Assembly (NCBI GenBank): GCA_031973215.1
Contig: DALYDK010000007.1
Location: 1-33,167, forward strand
Reading direction: 5' to 3'
DNA length: 33,167 nucleotides
DNA from: DALYDK01 sp031973215
GTDB taxonomy: Bacteria; Patescibacteriota; Saccharimonadia; Saccharimonadales; CAIOMD01
The notes beneath the pieces are model-generated. The model was not told the origin of the DNA. It searched no databases and saw nothing but the letters and a program-made list of their open reading frames with translations. Shown in pieces: positions 16,360-24,379 of this stretch. Both the position numbers and the translations under genes were made by a program. Positions within the stretch are counted from its first letter, which is position 1; each line of letters begins with the position of its first letter.

Positions 16360-17949
16360 TTACCAGCCGCGATTAATGTCTTGGCTTTTGTAACTTGGAG
16401 AATCGTTATATGGCTTTTTCCTACCTGGCGTTTTTGTTCGAACCCCAGTTAAGATTGACCTTTGGTAATAACGGCTGCTATTGTCTGAGTTAACTCTATA
16501 GTAGTAGATTCCCTGTTTGGTTGCTCTGAACTGCAAGCTTACTTCTTTATTTGGGTTAATATCTACATAACGCCTGTCTGCACCAACTACATTACCAGGA
16601 GCTTCTTCTTCACTTGGAGGCAAACCAGCAGAATCGCTAACTACGGCAACCCTACACTCACCTGGGTTCAAGCCAAATGTTCTTTCGGCAATTATGCTTG
16701 GGTTTTTACTAAAAGTTTTAATACCAGCAGTTACCGACTTTTTTTCGTCAGCCGTATTGCAAAATCTTTGGGCAACCTGCACATCTATAACTTCGTTAGA
16801 CTTTTTCTTGTATGGCTTTGGTTCATCTTCGCCATTACCCACAGGGGCTAACCCTTTTTTGCGATAGTAGTATGAGTAAGAGTAATAGCTTCCGCCTATC
16901 TTATTTATATATTTGATGTTTCCACTAGGAGTAAATACATGTTCAGCAACATCAGGGTTAGCAACATTTACACCGTCTGTGAAAACTCTTCCGTCTAGAG
17001 TGTCTATTTTGCCACGAACCCCACCGGTAGTAACTGGCTTTACCCCCCAGCTATACGGTATACCTTCGTAAACCTTAGTTTTTTTATTTGAATATAAAAT
17101 TTTTGGATACTTAATTTTACACTTGGCTTTCAAAAACTTGTAGTCTTTGCCTTTTAGTTCTTTCGAGTCATAAAGATTATCTCTGGCTTTTACAAGTTTT
17201 TTACAAGTTTTTTTGTTCTTTTTTGCGACTCGTTTATTTTTATAAGAATCAAAAACTACATTTGGTGTCGGAAGGCCAAAAACATCGTCTTCGTTGCCGA
17301 CATTTGGAACTTCCGTAGTAGGAGTAGGCGCAGCGCCTGTAAAATTAAATGTCCAAGAAGCTTCTTGCGGTCCATTGAATACCCAACCGGGCGCAACTCT
17401 TGCATCTACCCTGACCAAACCTTCGGCGTGGTAATTGCCTGCTGGCTTGATTTCATTATTAATATAGTAATCTACTCCTTCGTATGTAGGAATTATTACT
17501 GTGTCATTTGCAGTGCCCTCTGCATCTACAAAATTAGGGGCAATTGGAGCAAAATCTTTAGGAGGTGGAAGGCAATTTTTCACTAACATAGATTTTTCAA
17601 AACCCACCTGCTGACCATCGACAATAAATTTTAGTGTAATAGGTGAGCCTATGGCTAGACTTGTTGCATAAGAGCCGAGTACGGTTGAGCCAGTTGGAAC
17701 AGATTCTTCTTTAACTAGTACATCATTCTCGGTAAGGTCAATGTCTGCAACACCGGGATAGCTAACATTTTGAACTGAATAGTCGAATGTCATTTTTTTG
17801 TCTTTGCAATATGCTGGACCAATACTAGTTACTATAGTGTCTGTGTCGGCGCTTGCCGGTTCGGAATTAAATGTCATTGAGCCGATCAGCAGTGCAGCAG
17901 CGCCAATGGCTGTGGCTGCAGTAGCTTTGTTTATATTATTCTTTTCCAC
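16360..17949 (-). CDS. Secreted protein 2 of the array, two-domain Lys-rich surface protein
   Basis: 529 residues starting at a GTG (17949) behind the shared leader. Signal peptide: AATAIGAAALLIGSMTF, cleavage after ASA at about residue 34. Residues 35-205 form beta-type domains with bacterial Ig-like character (VVIIPTYEGVDYYINNEIK). Residues 240-312 are a Lys-rich module (NKKTCKKLVKARDN ... FLKAKCKIKYPKI ... GIPYSWG) clearly homologous to residues 66-134 of the neighbouring gene at 18034-19020. Then come Tyr-rich stretches (GGSYYSYSYYYRKKG) and LNPGECRVAVVS. The protein has no recognisable catalytic site. A role at the cell surface, such as host contact, is inferred from secretion and context only. 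Confidence 0.8.
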   Translation of the reverse strand: MEKNNINKATAATAIGAAALLIGSMTFNSEPASADTDTIVTSIGPAYCKDKKMTFDYSVQNVSYPGVADIDLTENDVLVKEESVPTGSTVLGSYATSLAIGSPITLKFIVDGQQVGFEKSMLVKNCLPPPKDFAPIAPNFVDAEGTANDTVIIPTYEGVDYYINNEIKPAGNYHAEGLVRVDARVAPGWVFNGPQEASWTFNFTGAAPTPTTEVPNVGNEDDVFGLPTPNVVFDSYKNKRVAKKNKKTCKKLVKARDNLYDSKELKGKDYKFLKAKCKIKYPKILYSNKKTKVYEGIPYSWGVKPVTTGGVRGKIDTLDGRVFTDGVNVANPDVAEHVFTPSGNIKYINKIGGSYYSYSYYYRKKGLAPVGNGEDEPKPYKKKSNEVIDVQVAQRFCNTADEKKSVTAGIKTFSKNPSIIAERTFGLNPGECRVAVVSDSAGLPPSEEEAPGNVVGADRRYVDINPNKEVSLQFRATKQGIYYYRVNSDNSSRYYQRSILTGVRTKTPGRKKPYNDSPSYKSQDINRGW

Positions 17950-18010
17950 TTGCTACATAAACTCCGTTTGAATGTATATATATTAATACATCGTTTGATT
18001 TAAATTGCAA
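17950..18010 (-). promoter_or_regulatory. Shared promoter/leader element, copy 2
   Basis: -35 TTGCAA (18005-18010), 17-base spacer, -10 ATTAAT (17982-17987) and the CGGAG leader. Almost identical to copy 1 from the -35 to the ribosome-binding site, although the start codon here is GTG. Confidence 0.65.
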
Positions 18011-18033
18011 TAGCTCTATCCAGTACGCTCGGT

Positions 18034-19020
18034 TTAATCAAAAATACTTGACTTACCAGTTACAACCGCCCTTGTGTAGCAATGCTCATGGGGTATATCA
18101 GAAATAACACATATCTTAAGAACTGCTCTAGATACGGGTCTTAAACTACTAGCTTTTTCATTATCTGGACTTAATATATAGAGTCCGTTATTATCACCTA
18201 TCTGGTTACCTGTCACTCCCTGATGACCTAGCATATTCAAGGGTTGATTGGGCGAATCTGCAATTATTATATCCGCAGACTCTCCCGGCAAAAGATTTAT
18301 CGAAGATTCAACAAATGTATTTTGATAACTAGGGTAGTCTTTTAAGCTAATATTTAAGCTTCTATTTTCATCCGAAAGGTTAACAGCGGAAAAGTCTAGT
18401 ACAGTTCCATAGTCATAGCTATCTGGGTTCCTTGAAGGCAGCGGCTGGTCAAACGAGTAAACCTCAGTACTATCACCGCTGTTAAATCTATAGTAGCTAT
18501 TTGAACCTATTGCCTTTTGGCTCAGAGGTTGGCCGGTTGAATTAAATCTAGTTTGTAGTAAATAATTATAATCAAAGTATGTTTCATCTTGTGTATCATA
18601 TCCATTTTTTGTTATTTGTACACCTGTATCTGTAGGTGCTGGGCCCCAGTTGTAGGCTATGCCACCAGAGATTTTAGTATTCTTCGTTGAACCTATTATA
18701 TTCGGATACTTAATTCCACATATATTTTTTAGAAACTTTTTTTCTTTTTTCTTTAGTGGTCTCTTGCTGTTATCTCTTATTCTTTTTATTTTTTTACAAG
18801 ATAATTTGTTCTTTTTATTCTTGGCTACTAAAGCAGCAGAAGCTAGACTTTCGTTGTTTGCAGTAATTGAAACAGGTTCTTTGTTTGGGCTAGACTCGGC
18901 AAATGACGGACTAATACTCCCGCCAATAGCCAAAAATCCAGCAATAGATGCTATAACTTTGTTTTTAGTACTACCCTTTGCAGATTCTAACCCCAAGTTT
19001 GTTGGCTGCGCCGTTTCCAT
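18034..19020 (-). CDS. Secreted protein 3 of the array
   Basis: 328 residues from the ATG at 19020. A longer reading would start inside the -35 box, and the paralogue next door starts at the same Met. The first 67 residues (METAQPTNLGLESAKGSTKN, then a signal peptide ending SFA-ES) are nearly identical to those of the gene at 19142-20107. Residues 66-134 are the CKK...RDN...FLKxxCxIKYP module shared with the 529-residue protein. The remainder (NYLLQTRF, NLSDENRSLNISLKDYPS, INLLPGESADIIIAD) is its own. The gene therefore joins the N-terminus of one neighbour to the module of another, a mosaic structure suggesting recombination within the array. No enzymatic motif is seen. Confidence 0.8.
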   Translation of the reverse strand: METAQPTNLGLESAKGSTKNKVIASIAGFLAIGGSISPSFAESSPNKEPVSITANNESLASAALVAKNKKNKLSCKKIKRIRDNSKRPLKKKEKKFLKNICGIKYPNIIGSTKNTKISGGIAYNWGPAPTDTGVQITKNGYDTQDETYFDYNYLLQTRFNSTGQPLSQKAIGSNSYYRFNSGDSTEVYSFDQPLPSRNPDSYDYGTVLDFSAVNLSDENRSLNISLKDYPSYQNTFVESSINLLPGESADIIIADSPNQPLNMLGHQGVTGNQIGDNNGLYILSPDNEKASSLRPVSRAVLKICVISDIPHEHCYTRAVVTGKSSIFD

Positions 19021-19061
19021 AACTTTATAAACTCCGTTTGAATGTGTATATATTAATACAT
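18820..19061 (-). repeat. Duplicated block, copy 1 (promoter -10, leader and signal-peptide region)
   Basis: 242 bases nearly identical to 19907-20146. I count about eight mismatches and one 2-base indel. Outside the block the two genes diverge at once. Confidence 0.85.
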
Positions 19062-19080
19062 CATTTAAAGTAATTTGCAA
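19021..19080 (-). promoter_or_regulatory. Shared promoter/leader element, copy 3
   Basis: -35 TTGCAA (19075-19080), 17-base spacer, -10 ATTAAT (19052-19057) and the conserved leader with CGGAG. The leader is the same as in the other three copies apart from single-base changes. Confidence 0.65.
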
Positions 19081-19141
19081 TATTTAATGCTTGGCTATAC
19101 TGCTTTATTTTTATTTTTGTCCGAGATTGCTGTTTGTAAAT

Positions 19142-20107
19142 TTAAGGTCTAAACTCTCTGTTTTTACCTACGTAGCAAAGGTCAGATTTAGAGCCCGGCA
19201 AAGAACTTTGCATTAATGTCTTTGCGGCACTATTAGGTTCCTCGGGATTCCTAACGGTCACCTTTAGCAGATATGCTTTAATATTTTTGTATCTATCGAC
19301 ATTGACCATATCTGGTTTAATTTCATAGTTCGGGGAGCCAACCACTTTATCATTGATGTATTTTGAATTTATATCTGGCCTAGTAGAAATTCTATAAGAA
19401 CTTGCTGAAGGCAATGTTCCTTCGTCCACAATAGATGGGCTGTCATTATTAAAAGTTGAGATTAGTAAATCTTCACTAACTAGTGGGGTTTTTCCAACTT
19501 TCTTTTTGGCCTTTCCATAAAGAGGATAAAGACCAATGTTAAATGTCTTCGGAGCATCAGTTTCATTCAGCAAATAAACGTCATAACCATAAGCATATGA
19601 CTTTTTTGAATTCTTTTTTTGCCTATATAGATCTGGCTGTACTGACTTAATATATTTCATATTTTCACCATAACCTGGACCCATAAAATATCGATTTGAA
19701 GACTCGTAAAATGTTTGAATAATCTGCCGATCGTCCCTAAACTCAGCACAATCAGAACCTTCTAATATGGCATATACATAGTCGTTTCCTTCGTTGCAAT
19801 TTTGCCAATCTACTGTACCGAAAGTAGATCCTCCCGTATGGCATGCGCTCAGAGGTAACGGACCAAAATATGCAGGCTTTTTAATGCGCCCACTTTTCTT
19901 TTTAGTCTTGGCTACTAAAGCAGCAGAAGCTAAGCTTTCGGTGTTTGCAGTAATTGAAACAGGATCTTGCGTTGGGCTAGACTCGGCAAATGACGGACTA
20001 ATACTCCCGCCAATAGCCAAAAATCCAGCAATAGATGCTATAACTTTGTTTTTAGTACTACCCTTTGCAGATTCTAACCCCAAGTTTGTTGGCTGCGCCG
20101 TTTCCAT
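19142..20107 (-). CDS. Secreted protein 4 of the array
   Basis: 321 residues starting at the ATG at 20107. The N-terminal 67 residues, including the signal peptide, match secreted protein 3 almost exactly. The mature part differs: a Cys-containing stretch (LPLSACHTGGSTFG, DWQNCNEGND, EGSDCAEF), then GENMKYIKSVQPDLYRQKKN, which weakly resembles SGNIKYINKI followed by the Tyr/Lys stretch in the 529-residue protein, then a beta-rich part ending near SDLCYVGKNREF. It lacks the CKK/RDN module. It is divergently oriented to ychF, and the two promoters overlap. Function unknown. Probably a secreted, surface-exposed protein. Confidence 0.8.
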   Translation of the reverse strand: METAQPTNLGLESAKGSTKNKVIASIAGFLAIGGSISPSFAESSPTQDPVSITANTESLASAALVAKTKKKSGRIKKPAYFGPLPLSACHTGGSTFGTVDWQNCNEGNDYVYAILEGSDCAEFRDDRQIIQTFYESSNRYFMGPGYGENMKYIKSVQPDLYRQKKNSKKSYAYGYDVYLLNETDAPKTFNIGLYPLYGKAKKKVGKTPLVSEDLLISTFNNDSPSIVDEGTLPSASSYRISTRPDINSKYINDKVVGSPNYEIKPDMVNVDRYKNIKAYLLKVTVRNPEEPNSAAKTLMQSSLPGSKSDLCYVGKNREFRP

Positions 20108-20146
20108 AACTGTATAAACTCCGTTTGAATGTGTATATTAATACAT
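19907..20146 (-). repeat. Duplicated block, copy 2
   Basis: 240 bases nearly identical to 18820-19061, covering the -10 region, leader and first 67 codons or so of the gene at 19142-20107. Confidence 0.85.
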
Positions 20147-20178
20147 ATTTTTAAAATAATTTCAACGACTGGTATATT
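20108..20178. promoter_or_regulatory. Divergent promoters: shared element copy 4 (minus) and ychF promoter (plus)
   Basis: Minus: -35 TTGAAA (20160-20165), 17-base spacer, -10 ATTAAT (20137-20142), CGGAG leader. Plus: extended -10 TGG-TATATT (20173-20178) with a weak TTTAAA 17 bases upstream. The two overlap, so activity of one could affect the other. Confidence 0.5.
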
Positions 20179-20197
20179 TTTGGTAAACTATAAGAAT

Positions 20198-21289
20198 ATG
20201 AGTTTAAGTATAGGAATAGTTGGTTTACCTAATGTTGGTAAGTCTACATTATTTAACGCGTTAACAAACAACAATATATTGGCTGCAAACTACCCGTTTG
20301 CCACCATAGAGCCAAACACCGGAATAGTTCCAATTCCAGACGAGCGGTTAGATAAGTTAGCCAAGCTTTATAATGCCAAAAAAATAGTACCAGCTAGCGT
20401 AGAATTTACCGATATCGCCGGGTTAGTTGCCGGAGCAAGTAAGGGAGAAGGATTGGGAAACCAGTTTTTAAGCCATATCCGCGAATGCGCAGCCATTGTT
20501 CAAGTTGTGCGCGACTTTACGGACAATAATGTTATTCATGTAGACGACAAACTAAACCCTCTTAAAGATATTGAAACAATAAATACAGAGCTAGTTTTAG
20601 CTGACCTTCAGACAATAGAAAAAGTACTGCCAAGGCTTGCCAAAGAATCTAGAGCAGACCCAAAACTTGCACCAAAAGCAGACCTGGCACACAAAGTAAA
20701 AGAACACTTAAATGAAGGCCAACCACTCTTTAGTAGTGCAACCCTTCAGCAAGAAAGTAGTGTTTTGCTTAGAGAACTAAACCTACTAACGGCAAAACCA
20801 ATAATATATTTATTCAACGTCAACGAAGAAACCCTTACTAACCCGCAAAAACAAGAAGAGCTAAAAAAATTAGTAGCACCAAACAATGCTTTATTTGTAA
20901 ACGCTAAGCTAGAAGACGAGCTTAGAAGCCTTGATGAGCCAGATAGAACCGAAATGCTTAAAGAATATGGAGTAAACGAATCTGGATTAATAAAACTAAT
21001 TCACGCTGCATACGAAACACTAGGCTTGCAGAGCTACCTAACGGCCGGCGAAAAAGAAGTAAGAGCCTGGACAATAAAAAAAAATTCCACTGCCCCACAA
21101 GCAGCCGGAGTTATTCATGGAGATTTTGAGCGTGGCTTTATTGCAGCAGAGGTTGTAGATTATAAAGATTTAATTACCGCGGGATCTTTAACTGCCGCTA
21201 GAGCAGCAGGCAAAGTTCGCACAGAAGGCAAAACATACATTATGCAACCAAACGATGTTGTAGAGTTTAGATTTAATGTAAGCAAGTAA
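20198..21289 (+). CDS. ychF: Ribosome-associated GTPase/ATPase YchF (Obg family)
   Basis: YchF (OLA1 family) binds ATP or GTP and associates with ribosomes, with roles in stress response. The 363 residues have G1 GLPNVGKST, G2/PFATIEPN, G3 DIAGLVAGASKGEGLGNQFL, an altered G4 (NVNE in place of NKxD, as usual for this family, which explains the relaxed nucleotide choice), a helical insertion, and a C-terminal TGS domain (YLTAGEKEVRAWTI ... GFIAAEVVDYKDL ... VVEFRFNV). The ATG at 20198 is chosen because family members start directly before IGIVGLPNVG. A longer reading adds an unrelated hydrophobic leader. There is no clear Shine-Dalgarno. Confidence 0.96.
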   Translation: MSLSIGIVGLPNVGKSTLFNALTNNNILAANYPFATIEPNTGIVPIPDERLDKLAKLYNAKKIVPASVEFTDIAGLVAGASKGEGLGNQFLSHIRECAAIVQVVRDFTDNNVIHVDDKLNPLKDIETINTELVLADLQTIEKVLPRLAKESRADPKLAPKADLAHKVKEHLNEGQPLFSSATLQQESSVLLRELNLLTAKPIIYLFNVNEETLTNPQKQEELKKLVAPNNALFVNAKLEDELRSLDEPDRTEMLKEYGVNESGLIKLIHAAYETLGLQSYLTAGEKEVRAWTIKKNSTAPQAAGVIHGDFERGFIAAEVVDYKDLITAGSLTAARAAGKVRTEGKTYIMQPNDVVEFRFNVSK

Positions 21290-21979
21290 ATGGAACAAAA
21301 CAAAGCGGACTATACCATTTTTACAAAGCCCTTGGAGCCGTACGCTCCAAAAAGAAAATTAAAACATTTAAGAAATGGCCCTAGTTCATATATTGTCAGA
21401 AATGAAACTGGTGGAATTTACGGCCGAGCATATTATTCAGATGCTCAGTTTCAAAAACTATACGAAGAAAAAGTAGATATTGGCGAACAAAACGCCCGGC
21501 ACCTAAAAAAAGTTCAAGAGCATGGAATAAATATACCCCCAACCTACTTTGTGGCCGGTACAGATTCTTTTAATTACCTAAGGCTTTATTCACTAACTCA
21601 AGAAGTTAAGGGCTATAACCTAAAAACTTTTGTTCATTTACAGAACGCAAACGAACAACAGTTGGCAGCCAGCTATAACAAATTAATTAGTTCGCTTTGT
21701 AGTTACTATGAAAACCAGTTTTGGAACAACCAAATGGTTATGGACGACATAGCCGATATTCACCAGTACAAAATAATTACAGATAACAAAGAACCAATAA
21801 TTTACCTTATAGACACCGATATAAATATAAGCGAACCATGCCAAAATCTTGCCAAAGATACCATAAATAAGCTAACTAATTCAGCAGACATTTTAAGTAG
21901 CAAATTCCGCACTGGTAACAATTTTATGCAACCAAGCTATACTGCAATTGACGATCTGAAACTTAGTATTTTTAGTTAA
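21290..21979 (+). CDS. Unknown protein abutting ychF, possibly kinase-like fold
   Basis: 229 residues. The ATG follows the ychF stop with no intervening base, so translation is probably coupled. There is no signal peptide or membrane helix. The arrangement of a Gly-rich start, the hinge-like stretch LRLYSLTQEVKGYNLKTFVH and later a HQYKIITD...IIYLIDTD segment is reminiscent of protein-kinase or aminoglycoside-phosphotransferase folds, where a lobe hinge is followed by catalytic and metal-binding loops. Canonical HxD and DFG motifs are not evident, so this is a weak suggestion. Its 3' end overlaps the convergent gene by eight bases. No family recognised. Confidence 0.7.
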   Translation: MEQNKADYTIFTKPLEPYAPKRKLKHLRNGPSSYIVRNETGGIYGRAYYSDAQFQKLYEEKVDIGEQNARHLKKVQEHGINIPPTYFVAGTDSFNYLRLYSLTQEVKGYNLKTFVHLQNANEQQLAASYNKLISSLCSYYENQFWNNQMVMDDIADIHQYKIITDNKEPIIYLIDTDINISEPCQNLAKDTINKLTNSADILSSKFRTGNNFMQPSYTAIDDLKLSIFS

Positions 21980-23765
21980 CAAAGTAGTTTTTTATTTGCT
22001 TGGCGGCGTCCGCCAGCTGACTCCAAGAACTGCTGTTAGAGTAAATAGATATTAAATATGTATTGCCACCAAAGTTTACAATGGCGCTGTCATGAAAAAG
22101 CCCTTCAAAAAAGCCAACCTTATTGGCAACATCTCCACCAAAACCGGTTGGTATCCCCGCCCTATATATTTGTCTGCTCATGGCACTTAATATTTTTTTG
22201 TTGCTTTCTTCTTTTAGTAGTGTGCCGCTGTTTAGTTGAGCCAAAAACTTAACTTGGTCGTCTGTTGTAGACCTAAAGCCAGAACCCCCAATCAGCGTGG
22301 TAGACCCAAGCCCCAGAGCCCGAAGTTCACTATGAATAGTTTGCCAAGAAATTTTTTCACCAAACCATTCAGCACAGGCATTATTTGAATTAACAATCAT
22401 AAGCTCAAAGCATCTGTCTATGTTATTCCCGGAGTTTGCTTCATCTTCCCATTTAAGTTCCCCACTTTCTATTCGCTTGAGCACGCTGTAGGCAACAAAC
22501 AATTTATAGGTACTTGCGGGATGGTACTGTTTAGTACCGTTGTAGCTACCAGACAAACCGTATCCGCCGAGCTGTCTAACTGTTATGGCGTAATCGCCTT
22601 TTTGCTTTGCGATATCTGCAAGAAGCGCAGAAAGACCTTTATTGGTTTTGGTGAAAGTTTTATTGAACTGAACGGTTGGCTCTATTGGACCGACGGTTAA
22701 AGTAATAGCTTCCGTAGGGTGATCAATTAAAGCTTTTTTTATTGTAGAGGTGCTTTTTTCTACATCTAAACCTTTGCCCTTTTCGCCAATGTTTCTACCC
22801 GTTTCTTCTCCATCTATTATGCTGACTGTTGTTACGCCCGGTTTTTTATAAACATCTTGCTGGAATGGCTTTAAATACTCATTTAACGTCTCTTTATTAA
22901 TGTCTAGTTCTAGAACTTTTTTGTCGTCTGCTTTTTCTGTAAATGTTATCCATTTTGCAATTGCAGATGATGGAGCCACAAATTTCTTGCCTTCTATTTC
23001 AAGAGTTAGTGGATTATTAATGCTTTTTATAGTTTCGGCTAACAATTTTTTGACATCTTTTTCTGTTCTTGCTGGTTTTACTTCTGTCCTTTTTACTAAG
23101 ACAGTTTGCTTTTCTGCGCCAATATTTGCCTTACCCAGAGCTGCAACAATATCTTCTTGCCTATAATCGCGCCCAGACTCTTCTTTATTAATAGTTGCCG
23201 AGGTACCATTTATTACTATTGTGGCGTTTTTTTCAGGAACATAGGCTTGCTTAGACCATTCCGCAGCTAGCTCTTTTAGGTTTTGCTGGTCTATCGACAC
23301 AACCGCAGACTGTTTGTTACCAATAAATAACGACAAAGGAATGAGTTTTTTCCATATTGGGTAGTTAGTAACTTTTTCGGCAGTTAATTCGGGGTTAATA
23401 TTAATAGATGCATCACTAAATTTTGATTCAATTTTTGCATCACCCATTACTAAAGAAAATTCAGCTGAATTATTTATAGTTTTAAGCCGCGTGCTTATTG
23501 AATCTTTAGAACTAAGCCCTACGCTCAATCCTGCCACGCTAGAAAACGGCCTAGCCTTAGAGCTTGGCCAAAGTAACTGCAATATAACCACAAAAATTAG
23601 TACCGCCGAAACAGCTAATAAAGATATCTTAAAATACTTATTACTAAATATATGATTAAAAAATGAGGTTATCTTTTGTTTTTTGCTTGTTACGGGACCC
23701 TCTGGCTTTTTATTATAGTTAAGCCTAGAAACCCTAGGTTTATTCACCCTAGAATTAAACTTCAT
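21972..23765 (-). CDS. Membrane-anchored serine hydrolase with beta-lactamase fold and peptidoglycan-binding-like domains
   Basis: 597 residues. A basic cytoplasmic N-terminus (1-45) and one membrane helix (about 47-66) precede two domains resembling the PG_binding_4 family, with GRDYRQEDIVAAL and TGRNIGEKGKGLDVEKS stretches. The C-terminal class A beta-lactamase-type domain starts at about 391. It has the SxxK motif (STYK, 418-421). The second motif is SNN (460-462) in place of SDN, and the third is KVG (549-551) in place of KTG. An Omega-loop Glu could not be assigned. The set-up fits a wall-remodelling D,D-peptidase or wall-associated hydrolase better than an antibiotic-resistance enzyme. 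It is followed on the other strand by a convergent gene. Confidence 0.85.
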   Translation of the reverse strand: MKFNSRVNKPRVSRLNYNKKPEGPVTSKKQKITSFFNHIFSNKYFKISLLAVSAVLIFVVILQLLWPSSKARPFSSVAGLSVGLSSKDSISTRLKTINNSAEFSLVMGDAKIESKFSDASININPELTAEKVTNYPIWKKLIPLSLFIGNKQSAVVSIDQQNLKELAAEWSKQAYVPEKNATIVINGTSATINKEESGRDYRQEDIVAALGKANIGAEKQTVLVKRTEVKPARTEKDVKKLLAETIKSINNPLTLEIEGKKFVAPSSAIAKWITFTEKADDKKVLELDINKETLNEYLKPFQQDVYKKPGVTTVSIIDGEETGRNIGEKGKGLDVEKSTSTIKKALIDHPTEAITLTVGPIEPTVQFNKTFTKTNKGLSALLADIAKQKGDYAITVRQLGGYGLSGSYNGTKQYHPASTYKLFVAYSVLKRIESGELKWEDEANSGNNIDRCFELMIVNSNNACAEWFGEKISWQTIHSELRALGLGSTTLIGGSGFRSTTDDQVKFLAQLNSGTLLKEESNKKILSAMSRQIYRAGIPTGFGGDVANKVGFFEGLFHDSAIVNFGGNTYLISIYSNSSSWSQLADAAKQIKNYFVN

Positions 23766-23771
23766 TAATTA

Positions 23772-23796
23772 CTATTTTCTCATATCTAGAAAATAG
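23772..23796. other. AT-rich hairpin before the serine hydrolase gene
   Basis: A perfect 9-bp stem CTATTTTCT/AGAAAATAG with a 7-base loop, six bases before the ATG at 23765. It could limit ribosome access or stabilise the mRNA. Confidence 0.35.
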
Positions 23797-23830
23797 CTCC
23801 AAGGCTAGCTGTTACACAATGCTGAGTTGT

Positions 23831-24379
23831 TTATTCGTCTATGTCGTGAATTATTTTATCGATTAATCTCTTCATACGACCTGGAGGAATATCACCGTTA
23901 TCTATGCCGTAGTCCGACTTCAATCTTTTGCGATGTTTGCGAAGTAGTTTTTGGGCTTGAGCTTCCTCTAGATGCAAACCATCGCTTATGCATCTAAAAA
24001 CATATTCTACATCTTCAGCAGTACTGTATGCTTTTTCCCTAATTGGTAAACGACCATCTAGGTTTCCGTTCCATATACATTGCCTACAATAAACATAGTC
24101 AGATTCTTCATGAAAGCTATACTCCAACCTAGATGCAAATTCACTCCTACCTGGTGCTGGAATTAATCTTTCAATAGTAAACTCTCCGTTTTCTGGATTG
24201 TATTTTGGATTAAAATACTTGGCTATCGTAACCAAATTGCCCCTAGAGTCTAGTTCATAATCGTTATGAAGGTATACATTATTGTTACATTCACCATGGT
24301 CAGTAATATTTAATATTTCTTGCTTTAAACGACCAAGGTAATAATCTTTATCTTTTACTTTTTCTGGGTTATTTTCCAT
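23831..24379 (-). CDS. Unknown cytoplasmic protein
   Basis: 182 residues, charged, with no signal or membrane segment. The N-terminal half is mixed alpha/beta (NVYLHNDYELDSRGNLVTIAKYF) with a CxxC pair further on (YVYCRQCIW). The C-terminal third is helical and basic (LEEAQAQKLLRKHRKRLKSDYGI, MKRLIDKIIHDI). The start ATG at 24379 lies inside the upstream gene (11-base overlap), with GAGG six bases before it. I recognise no family. The overlap and the same length as its partner suggest the two act together. Confidence 0.75.
   Translation of the reverse strand: MENNPEKVKDKDYYLGRLKQEILNITDHGECNNNVYLHNDYELDSRGNLVTIAKYFNPKYNPENGEFTIERLIPAPGRSEFASRLEYSFHEESDYVYCRQCIWNGNLDGRLPIREKAYSTAEDVEYVFRCISDGLHLEEAQAQKLLRKHRKRLKSDYGIDNGDIPPGRMKRLIDKIIHDIDE

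Noticed and set aside
18034..19080. 348-residue reading of secreted protein 3 from 19080
   Set aside because: The upstream start lies in the conserved -35 box. The paralogue and the leader fix the start at 19020.
21972..23765. Antibiotic-resistance beta-lactamase
   Set aside because: It is membrane-anchored with wall-binding-like domains, motifs are altered (SNN, KVG) and no Omega-loop Glu could be assigned.
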